NCBI RefSeq assembly: GCF_008087625.1
Contig: NZ_CP042997.1
Coordinates: 6,014,001-6,078,000, forward strand
Direction: 5' to 3'
Source: Aquisphaera giovannonii
Lineage (GTDB): Bacteria; Planctomycetota; Planctomycetia; Isosphaerales; Isosphaeraceae
DNA: 64,000 nt
Below the pieces are notes generated by a model. The model saw nothing but the letters and a program-made list of their open reading frames with translations. It was not told where the DNA came from and did not search any database. Positions 1 through 9,249 of this stretch are shown one piece after another; within the stretch, counting starts at the first letter, position 1; every line of letters starts with the position of its first letter. A program made the position numbers and the translations under genes.

Positions 1-1659
1 GCCGGCGCCGCCGGCACCGTTGGTGCTACCCCGGCCGCCGTCGGCGCCGAAGTCGCTGGCGCCCGAGCCGCCGGTGCCGCCGGCGCCGCCGCCGGCCCGG
101 TTGCCCGAGAAGGCGCTGGCCGCCGGGGGCTTCGACGGCTTCTGGGCCCGGAACGCGACGGTGCCGCCGGAGGCGTTGAAGAGCGCCCCGCCGTTGCCGC
201 CGCCGCCGTTGCCGCCGTCCCCGCCGATCCCGATCAGGAACGAGATGGCGGTACCCCCGTCGCCGCCGACGCCGTTGTTGGGCGTCCCGACCCCGCCATC
301 GGCCGCCAGGGCCAGGGCGCCGAGCCCGCCGTTGCCGCCGGCGCCGCCGACCGCCGCGTTCGCGGAAAGATCCAGGGCGGACGTATTCAGGAACGTGCCG
401 CCGCCGCCGTTGAAGACCGCACCGCCGCTCGCGTTCCCGCCGCGGCCGCCCAGGGCGCCCGACCCGGCGACCGCGATGCCGCCCGGGCCGCCGTTCCCGC
501 CCGCCGAGCCGTTGCCGCCGAGCCCCGACGTGCCCGTCCCGCCCGAGCCCCCGACGCCGCCGGCCCCGCCGCCGGCCTGGTTGCCCCCCAGGGAGCCCGA
601 TTTCCCGCTCGCCGAGGCCGAGCCGAGGTTGAACAGGCCGCCGCCGTCCCCCTCGCCGCCGTTGCCCGCGGCCCCGCCGTTGCCGCCGGTCCCGGAGCCC
701 CCGCCGCCGCCGTTCCCGCCGCCGACGGTGCTGCCCCCCTTGCCGCCGGTGCCGAAGCCGCCGGCGCCACCCTTGCCGCCGAGCCCGCCCCGGGCGACGT
801 TGGAGCCGATCGACGTCCCGGTCAGGGAGAGGCTGGCCCCGGCCGCGTTGAAGATCCCGCCGCCCTGGCCCTGGCCGCCGGCCCCGCCGTTGCCCCCCGC
901 CCCGCCCTTGGCGTCCTGGCCGGCGAGGCCGGCGCCGCCGTTGGCGCCCGTGCCGTCCCCGCCGCGGCCGCCGGCGCCGCCGTCCCCGCCGATCGCCTGG
1001 TTCGACGCGATGATGCCGCCGGAGATCGAGAGCGAGCCGGCCGCGTTGAAGATCCCGCCGCCGGCGGCGTTCGACCCGTTCGCGCCGTTGCCGCCGGCCG
1101 TGCCGTTCACGCCGTTCGCCCCCGCCGCGCCGGCGGCGCCCGCGTTCCCGACGGCGAGGTTGTTCGCGACGGCCACCGAGGAGAGCGACACCCGGCCGCC
1201 GGAGTTCAGCAGCCCGCCGCCGGTGCCGGCGCGGCCGTGCTGGATCGTCAGCTTCGAGATCGACACCTTCCCGCCGAGGACCTGGATCACCCGGTCCAGG
1301 TTGTTGCCGTCGATGACGGTGCTCCCGGCGCCCTTCCCCTTGATCGTGAGGTTGTCGTTGATGTCCAGGTCGCCCGTCGCCGAGGCGTCCTCGTCGGCCC
1401 CGGGCCGCGTCAGCGTGAATGTGCCGGAGGGCAGGATGATGGTGTTGTTCCCGCCCCGGGCGTTGGCCGCCTGGATGGCCGAGCGCAAGGAGATCTGCCC
1501 GTTGGCATCCTTCCCCTTCTTCAGGTCCACCGCCACCGTGTCCAGCGTCGTGTTGACCTTGAACGTGGAGAGCAGGGCACGCTCCTCCAGGACCTGAACC
1601 CCCGGCCGGAGCCGCACCACCTGCCTCTTGCCCGCCCGCCGAGACGCATTGTTGATCAT
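1..1659 (-). CDS. Glycine-rich exported surface protein with LEPR-XLL-like N-terminus (3' end outside window)
   Basis: The frame is open for 553 codons from an ATG at 1659 to the window edge, so the C-terminus is missing. Residues 1-30 hold a basic start and then VLEERALLS, a variant of the LEPR-XLL motif found at the start of many large exported planctomycete proteins. Residues about 31-80 read like a CSLREA domain (ISLRSAIQAAN, then NNTIILPSGTFTL), which usually opens a right-handed parallel beta-helix. The rest is dominated by GGxGGxGG runs broken by recurring GGGxFNxxG blocks about 50-60 residues apart, as expected for beta-helix turns with glycine-rich loops. The likely site is the cell surface or periplasm; the function is unknown. 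The opposite strand is also open here because of the GC-rich repeats, but its proline-rich translation looks like a shadow. Confidence 0.8.
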   Translation of the reverse strand, partial: MINNASRRAGKRQVVRLRPGVQVLEERALLSTFKVNTTLDTVAVDLKKGKDANGQISLRSAIQAANARGGNNTIILPSGTFTLTRPGADEDASATGDLDINDNLTIKGKGAGSTVIDGNNLDRVIQVLGGKVSISKLTIQHGRAGTGGGLLNSGGRVSLSSVAVANNLAVGNAGAAGAAGANGVNGTAGGNGANGSNAAGGGIFNAAGSLSISGGIIASNQAIGGDGGAGGRGGDGTGANGGAGLAGQDAKGGAGGNGGAGGQGQGGGIFNAAGASLSLTGTSIGSNVARGGLGGKGGAGGFGTGGKGGSTVGGGNGGGGGSGTGGNGGAAGNGGEGDGGGLFNLGSASASGKSGSLGGNQAGGGAGGVGGSGGTGTSGLGGNGSAGGNGGPGGIAVAGSGALGGRGGNASGGAVFNGGGGTFLNTSALDLSANAAVGGAGGNGGLGALALAADGGVGTPNNGVGGDGGTAISFLIGIGGDGGNGGGGNGGALFNASGGTVAFRAQKPSKPPAASAFSGNRAGGGAGGTGGSGASDFGADGGRGSTNGAGGAG

Positions 1660-1985
1660 CGAACTCCCCCCGACCGGTACGAAGAGGCATCCGCCCGCGG
1701 GGCGAGATCTACGCGATTCCCGCGGGCCAATGGATGCGGTGGAGATGAAACCTACAGATGCGGCGCCCCTCGCAAGTGGCGTCGCCGGGACCATACGAGC
1801 CATCAGGGAAAGGCCCCGCAGCCCGATGCAAGATCCCGATCTTCGCGGGGTTATCGCCGGGGCGGGGGCCGGCGGACGGGAAAACGGGGGCGGCCGATCG
1901 CGCGGGGCCTCGCGCGTGGTGCGGGCGAGGGCCTCGGGCCCGGTGGCGGGAGGCGGCGAACCGCCGATGTTTCCTCGGCCCGGGG
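1660..1985. other. Intergenic gap between two minus-strand genes
   Basis: This gap lies upstream of the glycine-rich protein and downstream of the phytochrome gene. No convincing gene or RNA was seen. The promoter of the glycine-rich protein must lie here, but no clear -35/-10 pair is visible. Confidence 0.5.
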
Positions 1986-4745
1986 TCAGACCTTGTCCAC
2001 CAGGGTGGCGATGACGGTGGTGAGCTCGGCGGGCTCGACGGGCTTGGGGACGTGGATCTGGAAGCCGGAGAGGAGGACGCGGCGGCGGTCGTCGGCCCGG
2101 GCGTAGGCGGTGAGGGCGACGGCCGGGCAGCGGGGCAGGCCGGACTCGGTCTCGACGCGTCGGATGCGGCGGATGAACTCGAAGCCGTCGATGCCGGGCA
2201 TGCCGATGTCGCTGACGATCACCTGCCAGGTGCCGCCGCGGTAGGCCTCCACGCCCTCCTCGGCGGAGCCGGCGACGCCGACCTCGGCGCCGCAGTCCTC
2301 CAGGACCAGGCGGAGCATGTCGCGGGCGTCGGGCTCGTCGTCCACGACGAGGACGCGGACGCCGTCCAGGTCGGGCGGGTCGGCCTCCACCGGCCCGTCC
2401 GAGCGGAGCGGGTGCACGCCGCCGCGGCGGCCCTCCGCGGAGACCGCGCGGAGCGGCAGCGAGACGACGAAGGTGGAGCCGCCGCCGGCGCCGGGGCTGC
2501 GGGCGAAGATCGTCCCGCCGTGCAGCTCCACCAGGTGGCGGACGATCGACAGGCCCAGGCCGAGCCCGCCGTGGTAGCGGTTGGTGGAGGCGTCCTCCTG
2601 GCGGAAGCGGTCGAAGAGGTGGGGCAGGAACTCCGGGTCGATGCCCTGCCCGTTGTCGGAGATGCTCGCCACCACGTCGGAGTCCACCCTCTCGACGATG
2701 GCCTGGACCCGGCCGCCCTTGGGCGTGAATTTGACGGCGTTGGAGAGCAGGTTCCAGAAGACCTGCTGGAGCCGCGTCGGGTCGCCGGAGACCTTCAGCT
2801 CCAGGAGCGGGTCGAAGAGGCGGTCGATGCGCACGCCCTTGGCGCCGGCGGCCGGCGCGATCGTCTCCATCGCGGCCTCGACGACCTTGACGAGATTGAG
2901 CTGCTGAACGTCGATGCGGAGCTTGCCGGAGGCGATCCGGCTGGCGTCCAGGAGGTCCTCCACCATGGCCGCCTGGGCGCGGGCGTTGCGCTCGATCACC
3001 TCGACGGCCTGCTGGACGGCGTTCGGGTCGGCGACCCGGCGGAGGATCTGGGTCCAGCCCAGGATGGCGTTCAGCGGGGTGCGGAGCTCGTGGGAGAGGG
3101 TCGCGACGAACTCGTCCTTCAGGCGGCTGGCGCGCTCGGCCTCGCTGCGGGCGGCGCGCTCGCTGGCGAGCATCTCCTCCTTCTCGACGCCGCCGCGAAC
3201 CAGGTCGCGGTTCTGCCTCAGCAGGTCCGAGGCCCGCTCCATCAGCGCCTCGGTGAGGTCGCGGCGGAGGTCCGCGGCGGCGGCGACCTCGGCGGGGCTC
3301 CAGGGCTGGCTGCGGCCGCGGACCAGCTGCTTCCAGAGCGAGAACGACCCGCGCGGGCTGAGCCGCACGCCGCCGTCCCCCTTCTGCACGGTCTTGGACG
3401 GGTCGCCCGCCCAGTCCACCTCGCGGACCTGCTCCGGGCGGAACCACATCAGCCAGTCCCGCTCCCCCTTGCCGACGGAGACGGCCAGCAGCCCGGCGGC
3501 GACCGCGGCGATGGAGCGCACCTCCAGGGCCGTCCCCACCGAGTCCGTCTGGTAGACCGGCCCGGCCCCCCTCGCCGCGAGCCGATCGGCGATCTCCAGG
3601 ACCTCCTCCGGCGCCGGGGTCAGCCCGAGCCGGGTCACCTCGCCCCCGATCACGACGGCCGCGCCGCCGGAGTCCAGCAGGTCGAGGATCGTCGGCTCGA
3701 TGGCCGAGAGCGCGATCCCCACCTGGTCCATCCGCCGCAGCCGCTCCCCGATCGCCGCCCGGACCGCGGCCATCCGCTCCGAATAGCGGGCGAGGTCCTG
3801 GTCCTCGCGGTCGGTGAGGAGCATCGACATCACCTGGCCGAGCAGCTCGCACGCCGTGCGGACGTCGTAGGGCACGTAGCGCGGCGACCCGTGGTGGCAC
3901 GCCACCAGGCCCCAGAGCCTCTCGTCCTTCAGCAGCGAGATCGACAGCGACGCGGCCACGCCCATGTTCCGCAGGTATTCCAGGTGGATCGGCGAGACGC
4001 TCCGCAGGACGGCCTGGCCCAGGTCCAGCGGGGCCGGCGAGTCGGGCCCGGAGGGCGGCAGGATCGGGACCGGCCGGTAGTCGCGGTCGGCGATGAACCG
4101 CAGCCAGTTCTGGGCGTAGAGCTCGCGGGCCTGCGCGGGGATGTCGGAGGAGGGGTAGTGCAGCCCGAGGAAGGGCTCCAGGTCCGGCCGCTTCGCCTCG
4201 GCGACCACGCAGCCGTTCCAGTCGGCGTCGAACCGGTAGATCATCACGCGGTCGAAGCCGGCGATCTCGCGCACCCACTCCGCGCAGAGCTGCTTGGCAT
4301 CGGCCCGCTGCGAGGCCTTGCGGAGCCGGCTGATCGCCTCCTGCGTCAGCCGGTAGAGCTCGGCCGAGTTCGGCCCCCCGTCGCCCCTGGCGGGCTCGAA
4401 CTCCAGGATGACGGTGCCGTCGAGGCGGTGGATGATGGCGTCGAAGCTCTCGTCCCCCCCGCGCGGCCGGACCGTCCGCAGGGACCGCGGCGAGGCGTCG
4501 CCCGCCAGCCCCGCGATCCCCTCGCGGACCCGGGCGAAGTCCCCGTCCTCCAGCAGGATCGACAGCGGCTGCCCGATCGCCGCCCCCGCCTCGATCCCGA
4601 AGAACGCGGCCAGGTTGGCTGCGGCGTGCGTGATGCAAAGCGTGCGTGCGTCCGCGGCGGCGAGCGCCCCGTGCGGCTGGATCGAGCCCGGGATGCGGAT
4701 CGGCTCCTGGTCGCAATTCTCGAGGTTCACGTCGGATTCAGTCAT
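1986..4745 (-). CDS. bphP: Bacteriophytochrome hybrid sensor histidine kinase (PAS2-GAF-PHY-HisKA-HATPase-REC)
   Basis: A 919-residue red/far-red photoreceptor kinase. Residues 1-130 are the PAS-like domain with Cys11 in NCDQEPIRIPGSIQPHG, the biliverdin-binding cysteine position of bacteriophytochromes. The GAF domain (about 140-310) has the PSSDIP motif (198-203) and CHHGSPRYVPYDVR. The PHY domain (about 320-500) has the tongue motif PRGSF (464-468). HisKA has SHELRTP with the phospho-acceptor His552. The ATPase has the N box (FWNLLSNAVKF), DNGQGI and GLGLGLSI. A receiver domain (about 795-919) carries Asp846 in SDIGMPG and Lys901 in VPKP. ATG 4745 was chosen because the PAS motif follows at once; upstream codons in the same frame are non-coding in character. 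It is transcribed away from the hydrolase at 4950. No heme oxygenase for chromophore synthesis is in the window. Confidence 0.95.
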   Translation of the reverse strand: MTESDVNLENCDQEPIRIPGSIQPHGALAAADARTLCITHAAANLAAFFGIEAGAAIGQPLSILLEDGDFARVREGIAGLAGDASPRSLRTVRPRGGDESFDAIIHRLDGTVILEFEPARGDGGPNSAELYRLTQEAISRLRKASQRADAKQLCAEWVREIAGFDRVMIYRFDADWNGCVVAEAKRPDLEPFLGLHYPSSDIPAQARELYAQNWLRFIADRDYRPVPILPPSGPDSPAPLDLGQAVLRSVSPIHLEYLRNMGVAASLSISLLKDERLWGLVACHHGSPRYVPYDVRTACELLGQVMSMLLTDREDQDLARYSERMAAVRAAIGERLRRMDQVGIALSAIEPTILDLLDSGGAAVVIGGEVTRLGLTPAPEEVLEIADRLAARGAGPVYQTDSVGTALEVRSIAAVAAGLLAVSVGKGERDWLMWFRPEQVREVDWAGDPSKTVQKGDGGVRLSPRGSFSLWKQLVRGRSQPWSPAEVAAAADLRRDLTEALMERASDLLRQNRDLVRGGVEKEEMLASERAARSEAERASRLKDEFVATLSHELRTPLNAILGWTQILRRVADPNAVQQAVEVIERNARAQAAMVEDLLDASRIASGKLRIDVQQLNLVKVVEAAMETIAPAAGAKGVRIDRLFDPLLELKVSGDPTRLQQVFWNLLSNAVKFTPKGGRVQAIVERVDSDVVASISDNGQGIDPEFLPHLFDRFRQEDASTNRYHGGLGLGLSIVRHLVELHGGTIFARSPGAGGGSTFVVSLPLRAVSAEGRRGGVHPLRSDGPVEADPPDLDGVRVLVVDDEPDARDMLRLVLEDCGAEVGVAGSAEEGVEAYRGGTWQVIVSDIGMPGIDGFEFIRRIRRVETESGLPRCPAVALTAYARADDRRRVLLSGFQIHVPKPVEPAELTTVIATLVDKV

Positions 4746-4949
4746 GAACGTCCCGCCGCACGGATGGGAGGCCGGTTGAGTCGTCTGTTCACTGTCGTTT
4801 TCCCTGACAGTGGTTACAACAACCTGAATACAGATCGCATGCCACGCGGCACGAAATCCGTACGCCTTGAAGGGCCGCGCCGGTTGAAGCGACCGGATCT
4901 CTTCCGAAAGGCCGGTGCGTCCAATCATTGTATCGATGGGTGGTATGCG
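4746..4949. promoter_or_regulatory. Divergent intergenic region with a 7-bp inverted repeat
   Basis: The region separates bphP (minus) from the hydrolase (plus), so both promoters should lie here. CACTGTC at 4790-4796 and GACAGTG at 4806-4812 form a perfect 7-bp inverted repeat with a 9-nt spacer. It could be an operator or a small hairpin. The function is inferred from position only. Confidence 0.35.
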
Positions 4950-5840
4950 ATGGGGATAGATGAAAGTGAGCTCCGCGACGCGAACTACGCCGCGAACGGG
5001 ATCCGGATCCATGCCGCGGAGGCCGGGCCCCCGGCCGGGCCGGCGGTGATCCTGCTGCACGGCTTCCCGGAGTTCTGGTACGGCTGGAGGCACCAGATCG
5101 GGCCGCTCGCCGCCGCGGGCTTCCGGGTGATCGCCCCGGACCAGCGCGGCTACAACACGAGCGACAAGCCGGGCCGGGTCGCGGATTACGCCCTGGATGT
5201 GCTCGCCGCCGACGTCGTCGGCCTGATCGAAGCCGCCGGCCTGGAGCGGGCCTCGCTGGTGGGCCACGACTGGGGAGGGCTCGTCGCCTGGTGGGTCGCG
5301 GCCCGGCACCCCGAGCGGGTCGAGCGGCTTGCCATCCTGAACGCGCCCCACCCGGCCGCCTATCGCCGGGTCCTGCGGTCCTCGCCGAAGCAGTGGTTGA
5401 AGAGCTGGTATGTGGCCTTCTTCCAGGTCCCGAAGCTCCCGGAGGCCCTCTCCCGCCTTCGCGGGTGGCGGGCCATGGCGGACGGGATGCGCGCCAGCAG
5501 CCGCCCCGGCACCTTCAGCGAGGCCGACTTCGATCGCTATCGCGAGGCGTGGTCCCGGCCCGGGGCGATCACCGCCATGATCAACTGGTATCGCGCCCTG
5601 GTGCGGGAGGGCCCGCCGACCCCCGAGGATGCCCGGATCCGGGTGCCGACGCGGATCCTCTGGGGCGCGAACGATCGGTTCATCGAGCGCCGGGCCGCGG
5701 CCGACAGCCTGGCGCTCTGCGACCGCGGGGAACTGGAGATGGTCGAGGGGGCGACCCACTGGCTCCAGCACGAGGAGCCGGAGCTGGTCAACCGCCGGCT
5801 GATCGAGTTCCTCTCCGGCGACGCGCCGCCTCGAGGCTGA
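4950..5840 (+). CDS. Alpha/beta hydrolase, epoxide hydrolase-like
   Basis: A 296-residue cytoplasmic alpha/beta-hydrolase. HGFPEFWYGW (37-46) is the oxyanion/HGFP motif of epoxide hydrolases and haloacetate dehalogenases. The nucleophile elbow is GHDWGG with Asp107, so an Asp-nucleophile enzyme (epoxide hydrolase or dehalogenase) fits better than a serine esterase. The acid/base residues are probably the Asp in GANDRF and the His in GATHWLQHEEP. NAPHP and SWYVAFFQ in the cap region resemble epoxide hydrolases. The ATG at 4950 was preferred because it lies a few residues before the conserved fold; the reading frame extends far upstream but that part lies antisense to bphP. The ribosome site is weak. 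The substrate is unknown. Confidence 0.85.
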   Translation: MGIDESELRDANYAANGIRIHAAEAGPPAGPAVILLHGFPEFWYGWRHQIGPLAAAGFRVIAPDQRGYNTSDKPGRVADYALDVLAADVVGLIEAAGLERASLVGHDWGGLVAWWVAARHPERVERLAILNAPHPAAYRRVLRSSPKQWLKSWYVAFFQVPKLPEALSRLRGWRAMADGMRASSRPGTFSEADFDRYREAWSRPGAITAMINWYRALVREGPPTPEDARIRVPTRILWGANDRFIERRAAADSLALCDRGELEMVEGATHWLQHEEPELVNRRLIEFLSGDAPPRG

Positions 5841-6056
5841 GGCAAGCCCGCGGCGGGCGCGACGATGCGGGCCCGCTTCGGGCAATCCGCCGTCTTCGTG
5901 ATGGACTTCGAAGCCATCGCCACTTCGTCAGTGGATCGGCGGTTCGCTACGCCGGCCGGCGGGACGTGTCGCGGAAGACTGCGGGGGATGCGCCGTTCGC
6001 ACGCGCGTCCGCGGCTCGCCGGCGCCCTCTCTCGGTTCCGAACGGAGGCCGCACCC

Positions 6057-8720
6057 ATGGGACGTGCTATCCTGACCTCGGCCACGGCCGGATGTGTCCT
6101 GCTCGTGGCGGCCCTGGGACTCGGGGGACGCCTCGCCGGGCCGGCGGCCCGGGCCGATGACGGGCCGGGGGCCGGGAAGGCGGCCCGCGAGGATGCGGCG
6201 CCGGCCAGGCCGCAGGAGCCCCGGGGCGGGCCGCACGACTTCGATCCCCGCAGGGTCGATCGCGCGAAGCTGCCGGACAGCTTCAAGTATTACGGCCCGA
6301 ACGGGCTGTGGGCGCGGTGGGACTCCACCCAGAAGCTCGGCCGCGACACCTGGATCTTCTCGACCTACGGCAACCAGAAGTTCTATCGCATCCTCGGGCG
6401 CTTCGGGGGCAGCCTGGGGCTCTCGATCGACTTCTACCGCCTCCTCGACTCCCGACGCCGCGGGGAGCGATTCAAGGAGATCGGGCTGATCAACGAGCCC
6501 AACTTCCAGGGCGGGACGCAGGACGAGTGGGGCTTCTACGTCGACAAATGGCTCGGCGACCCGATCCCCGAGGAGTATCCCCGCGACCCGCGCTGGTACG
6601 GCGAGCCGACCGGCATCATCGGCCTGCGGATGTTCCCGAACCCCGCGTTCACCCCGGAGATGGCCCGGGCCTGGAAGGCCGACCCGGCCGGCAGCGTCCG
6701 CCGGTATCTCGAGGCCCCGGGCAAGGTGGAGCCGCCCCGCGTCGTGGGCATCACCTGCGCCCTCTGCCACATCGCCTTCGACCCGCTCAACCCGCCCAAG
6801 GACCCGGCCTCGCCGCGGTGGGAGAACCTCGCGGCGAACCTCGGCAACCAGTACCTGCGCGAGGGGGACCTGTTCTTCGGCAAGGGCCGGGTCGCCGGCG
6901 GCGGCGCCAACCCCCGCCACCCGGGCCCCGACGGCCGCCCCGACGACCCTTATGACACCGAGGGCCTGAAGGCCGACAGCTTCCTCTACCAGTACGGCCA
7001 CACCCAGCAGCCGGGCACCTCGGAGACCTCGCGGTTCTCCTATGATTTCATCAACAACCCCAACACCATCAATCAGATCTTCTACATCGGCAACCGCGCC
7101 CCGTTCCACGAGACGACCCGCGACGGGGTGAAGCTCATCACCAACCACATCCTCAAGGACGGCGCCGACTCCATCGGCCTGATCGGCGCGCTGCTCCGCG
7201 TGCCGATCAACATCGGCGCCGAGGGGGACTACTGGGCCGACCACCTCTGGAACCCCGCGACCGGCGAGCAGCAGAAGCCGTTCTCGATCCGCGAGGTGAA
7301 GCTGGAGGTCCCCGAGGCGCGGCGGAAGGAGCTGCGTGCGAAGTATCCCGAGATCGGCGAGGCCTGGAAGGAGAACGAGCGCAGGGCCCCCGCGGTGGCC
7401 AGCTACCTCGCGTCCTACACCCCGTACCACCTCGCCGACATCCGGGACGACCAGGGCCGGCCGAGGCACATCAGCCGGGACGCCGACCAGTTGCGCCGCG
7501 GCGCGCTCGTCTTCGCCGACCAGTGCGCCCGCTGCCACTCGAACAAGCAGCCCTTCTACCCGCTGACCTCCGAGGACGACCGCAGGCGGTTCTTCCGCGA
7601 GCTCGTCACGCTCGACCAGTTCCCCGTCGGCAACACGTTCTCCGACGACGTCCGCTACCCGTTCAACGAGCCCGGCCTGGGCATCAACGCCGCGCGGGCG
7701 ATGGCCACCAACGCCGTGGACGGCGACATCTGGGCGGACTTCTCCTCGACCGACTACAAGGCCCTGCCGGCCCTCCGCTTCCTCACGTTCGAGAACCCCC
7801 TCAACAAGCTGGACCCGGCCCGCTACGGCAACTCGCCGATGGTCACCGAGTTCGTCGCGCCCGGCGGCGGCCGCGGCTACTACCGCACCGCGGCGCTCAA
7901 CAGCATGTGGACGTCCGCCCCGTTCCTGCACAACAACAGCGTCGGCAAGCAGCCGCTGGGCCCCGACGGCGAGCTCGACCCCCGGTACATCACGGTCGAG
8001 GGGCGGCTCGAGCTGTTCGAAAGCGCGATGGACGAGCTGCTGAACCCCGAGAAGAGGCCGCTGTTCATCAAGGTCACCTCGGCCGACAGCACGCTGACCG
8101 CCGGCATGCCCGCGCTCAAGGAGCAGGTCGCCTCGATCGTCCGCGACCTCGCCCGGGAGAAGCTCTCCGAGGTCATCCGCCGGGCGGTCGGCGAGGTCGT
8201 CGCCGCCGCGGACGTCCCCGCCGAGCTCAAGCCCACGCTGGCGATCGCGCTCCAGGACCTGGCCGACCGCCTGGCCCCGGAGCTGGAGAAGGCGTACGGC
8301 AAGAAGACCCTGGAGGAGGTGAAGCAGAAGGCCGTCGAGTCCGTCCGCGAGAAGGCCGACGCCTTCGTCGCCGAGAAGCTCGGCGACAGGCCGGCGCTCC
8401 GCGAGCTCGTCGGCAAGTTCAAGCCGAAGTTCGAGCAGGTCCTCTCGGCCGAGGCCGCCGACCTGAAGGACCTCCTGGAGCCCGACGTCGTCATCCCCAA
8501 GGGGACGCCGCTCAACCTCCTGCTCAACCTGCACTCCTCCAAGTTCCCCTACGCGCTCAAGGCGATCGTCAAGCTCAAGCACGACCACCGCGCCCTCGCG
8601 GAGGCCCTGCTCAGGCTCAGCGAGTGCCCCGACCTCGTCGAGAACCGGGGCCACACGTACGGCTCCGAGCTCTCGAGCCAGGAGAAGCGGGACCTCATCG
8701 AGTACCTCAAGACCCTCTGA
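6057..8720 (+). CDS. Exported di-heme cytochrome c, cytochrome-c-peroxidase/RoxA-like superfamily
   Basis: An 887-residue protein with a signal peptide (about 1-35, ending AARADD) behind an AACGGAGG ribosome site. Two heme c motifs are visible: CALCH (234-238) and CARCH (490-494). The segment RGYYRTAALNSMWTSAPFLHNNSVG is typical of the di-heme peroxidase/MauG/rubber-oxygenase superfamily. The long spacing between hemes and FINNPNTINQIFYIGNRAPFHETT suggest a RoxA-like oxidase rather than a classical peroxidase. Residues about 690-830 add a charged helical domain not usual in that family. It acts in the periplasm. The GMC oxidoreductase 530 bp downstream on the same strand may be a redox partner, but the gap contains a MITE-like repeat, so co-transcription is uncertain. 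Confidence 0.8.
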   Translation: MGRAILTSATAGCVLLVAALGLGGRLAGPAARADDGPGAGKAAREDAAPARPQEPRGGPHDFDPRRVDRAKLPDSFKYYGPNGLWARWDSTQKLGRDTWIFSTYGNQKFYRILGRFGGSLGLSIDFYRLLDSRRRGERFKEIGLINEPNFQGGTQDEWGFYVDKWLGDPIPEEYPRDPRWYGEPTGIIGLRMFPNPAFTPEMARAWKADPAGSVRRYLEAPGKVEPPRVVGITCALCHIAFDPLNPPKDPASPRWENLAANLGNQYLREGDLFFGKGRVAGGGANPRHPGPDGRPDDPYDTEGLKADSFLYQYGHTQQPGTSETSRFSYDFINNPNTINQIFYIGNRAPFHETTRDGVKLITNHILKDGADSIGLIGALLRVPINIGAEGDYWADHLWNPATGEQQKPFSIREVKLEVPEARRKELRAKYPEIGEAWKENERRAPAVASYLASYTPYHLADIRDDQGRPRHISRDADQLRRGALVFADQCARCHSNKQPFYPLTSEDDRRRFFRELVTLDQFPVGNTFSDDVRYPFNEPGLGINAARAMATNAVDGDIWADFSSTDYKALPALRFLTFENPLNKLDPARYGNSPMVTEFVAPGGGRGYYRTAALNSMWTSAPFLHNNSVGKQPLGPDGELDPRYITVEGRLELFESAMDELLNPEKRPLFIKVTSADSTLTAGMPALKEQVASIVRDLAREKLSEVIRRAVGEVVAAADVPAELKPTLAIALQDLADRLAPELEKAYGKKTLEEVKQKAVESVREKADAFVAEKLGDRPALRELVGKFKPKFEQVLSAEAADLKDLLEPDVVIPKGTPLNLLLNLHSSKFPYALKAIVKLKHDHRALAEALLRLSECPDLVENRGHTYGSELSSQEKRDLIEYLKTL

Positions 8721-8856
8721 GCGTCCGGCCCATGCCCGCGTCGTGGGCCCTGGCTCGCTGGGAGCTCATCCGGCAAGAGCGGGAGCCGGATCCGCCTGCC
8801 CCTTGGAGGAACTTGTCCTCACCCCCGAGTGAGGAGGCCGATTCCGGTCCCCATCG

Positions 8857-9068
8857 GCATCAGGTTAAGCTGCGATGGACCGGCCCGACTCTCGTAGGGT
8901 GCGTCTTGACGCACCGGGCCGGCTCGGCACCGCGAAAAGCCCCGGCCGCCTCGCACGGCGGGGCACGTCTCTCCTGTCGCTGCATCATCTCCATGACGCG
9001 GCGGTCCGGTGCGTCAAGACGCACCCTGCAAAAGCCAGCGACCCACCGTTCAGGGCTTAACCTGATGC
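8857..9068 (+). repeat. MITE-like element, copy 1
   Basis: A 212-bp non-coding unit with perfect 14-bp terminal inverted repeats, GCATCAGGTTAAGC (8857-8870) and GCTTAACCTGATGC (9055-9068). Inside are two hairpins, GGTGCGTC-tt-GACGCACC near 8900 and GGTGCGTC-aa-GACGCACC near 9010. A second, diverged copy lies inverted at 19170-19371. A 22-bp near-perfect direct repeat beginning GAGGAGGCC flanks this copy (8831-8852 and 9073-9094). It has no coding capacity, so any movement would need a transposase supplied elsewhere. Confidence 0.75.
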
Positions 9069-9249
9069 GCACGAGGAGGCCAATTCCGGTCCCCTCCCCC
9101 GCGGTGGGGGGAGGGGACCGGAGGGTTTGACTCGCAGAGGAGCACCTCCGCCCGGGTGATGCACCGCCGTCACCTGAGACGGAGCATCGCGGGGCGGCCG
9201 CCCCGCTCCTTCCGTACCCCATCCCGCAGCTCGCCTCGGAGGATGCGTC

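Noticed and set aside
1758-4949. Long plus-strand open frame running into the hydrolase gene
   Set aside because: It lies antisense to bphP and its translation is Arg/Gly/Asp-rich without motifs. Only the part from 4950 is a real gene.
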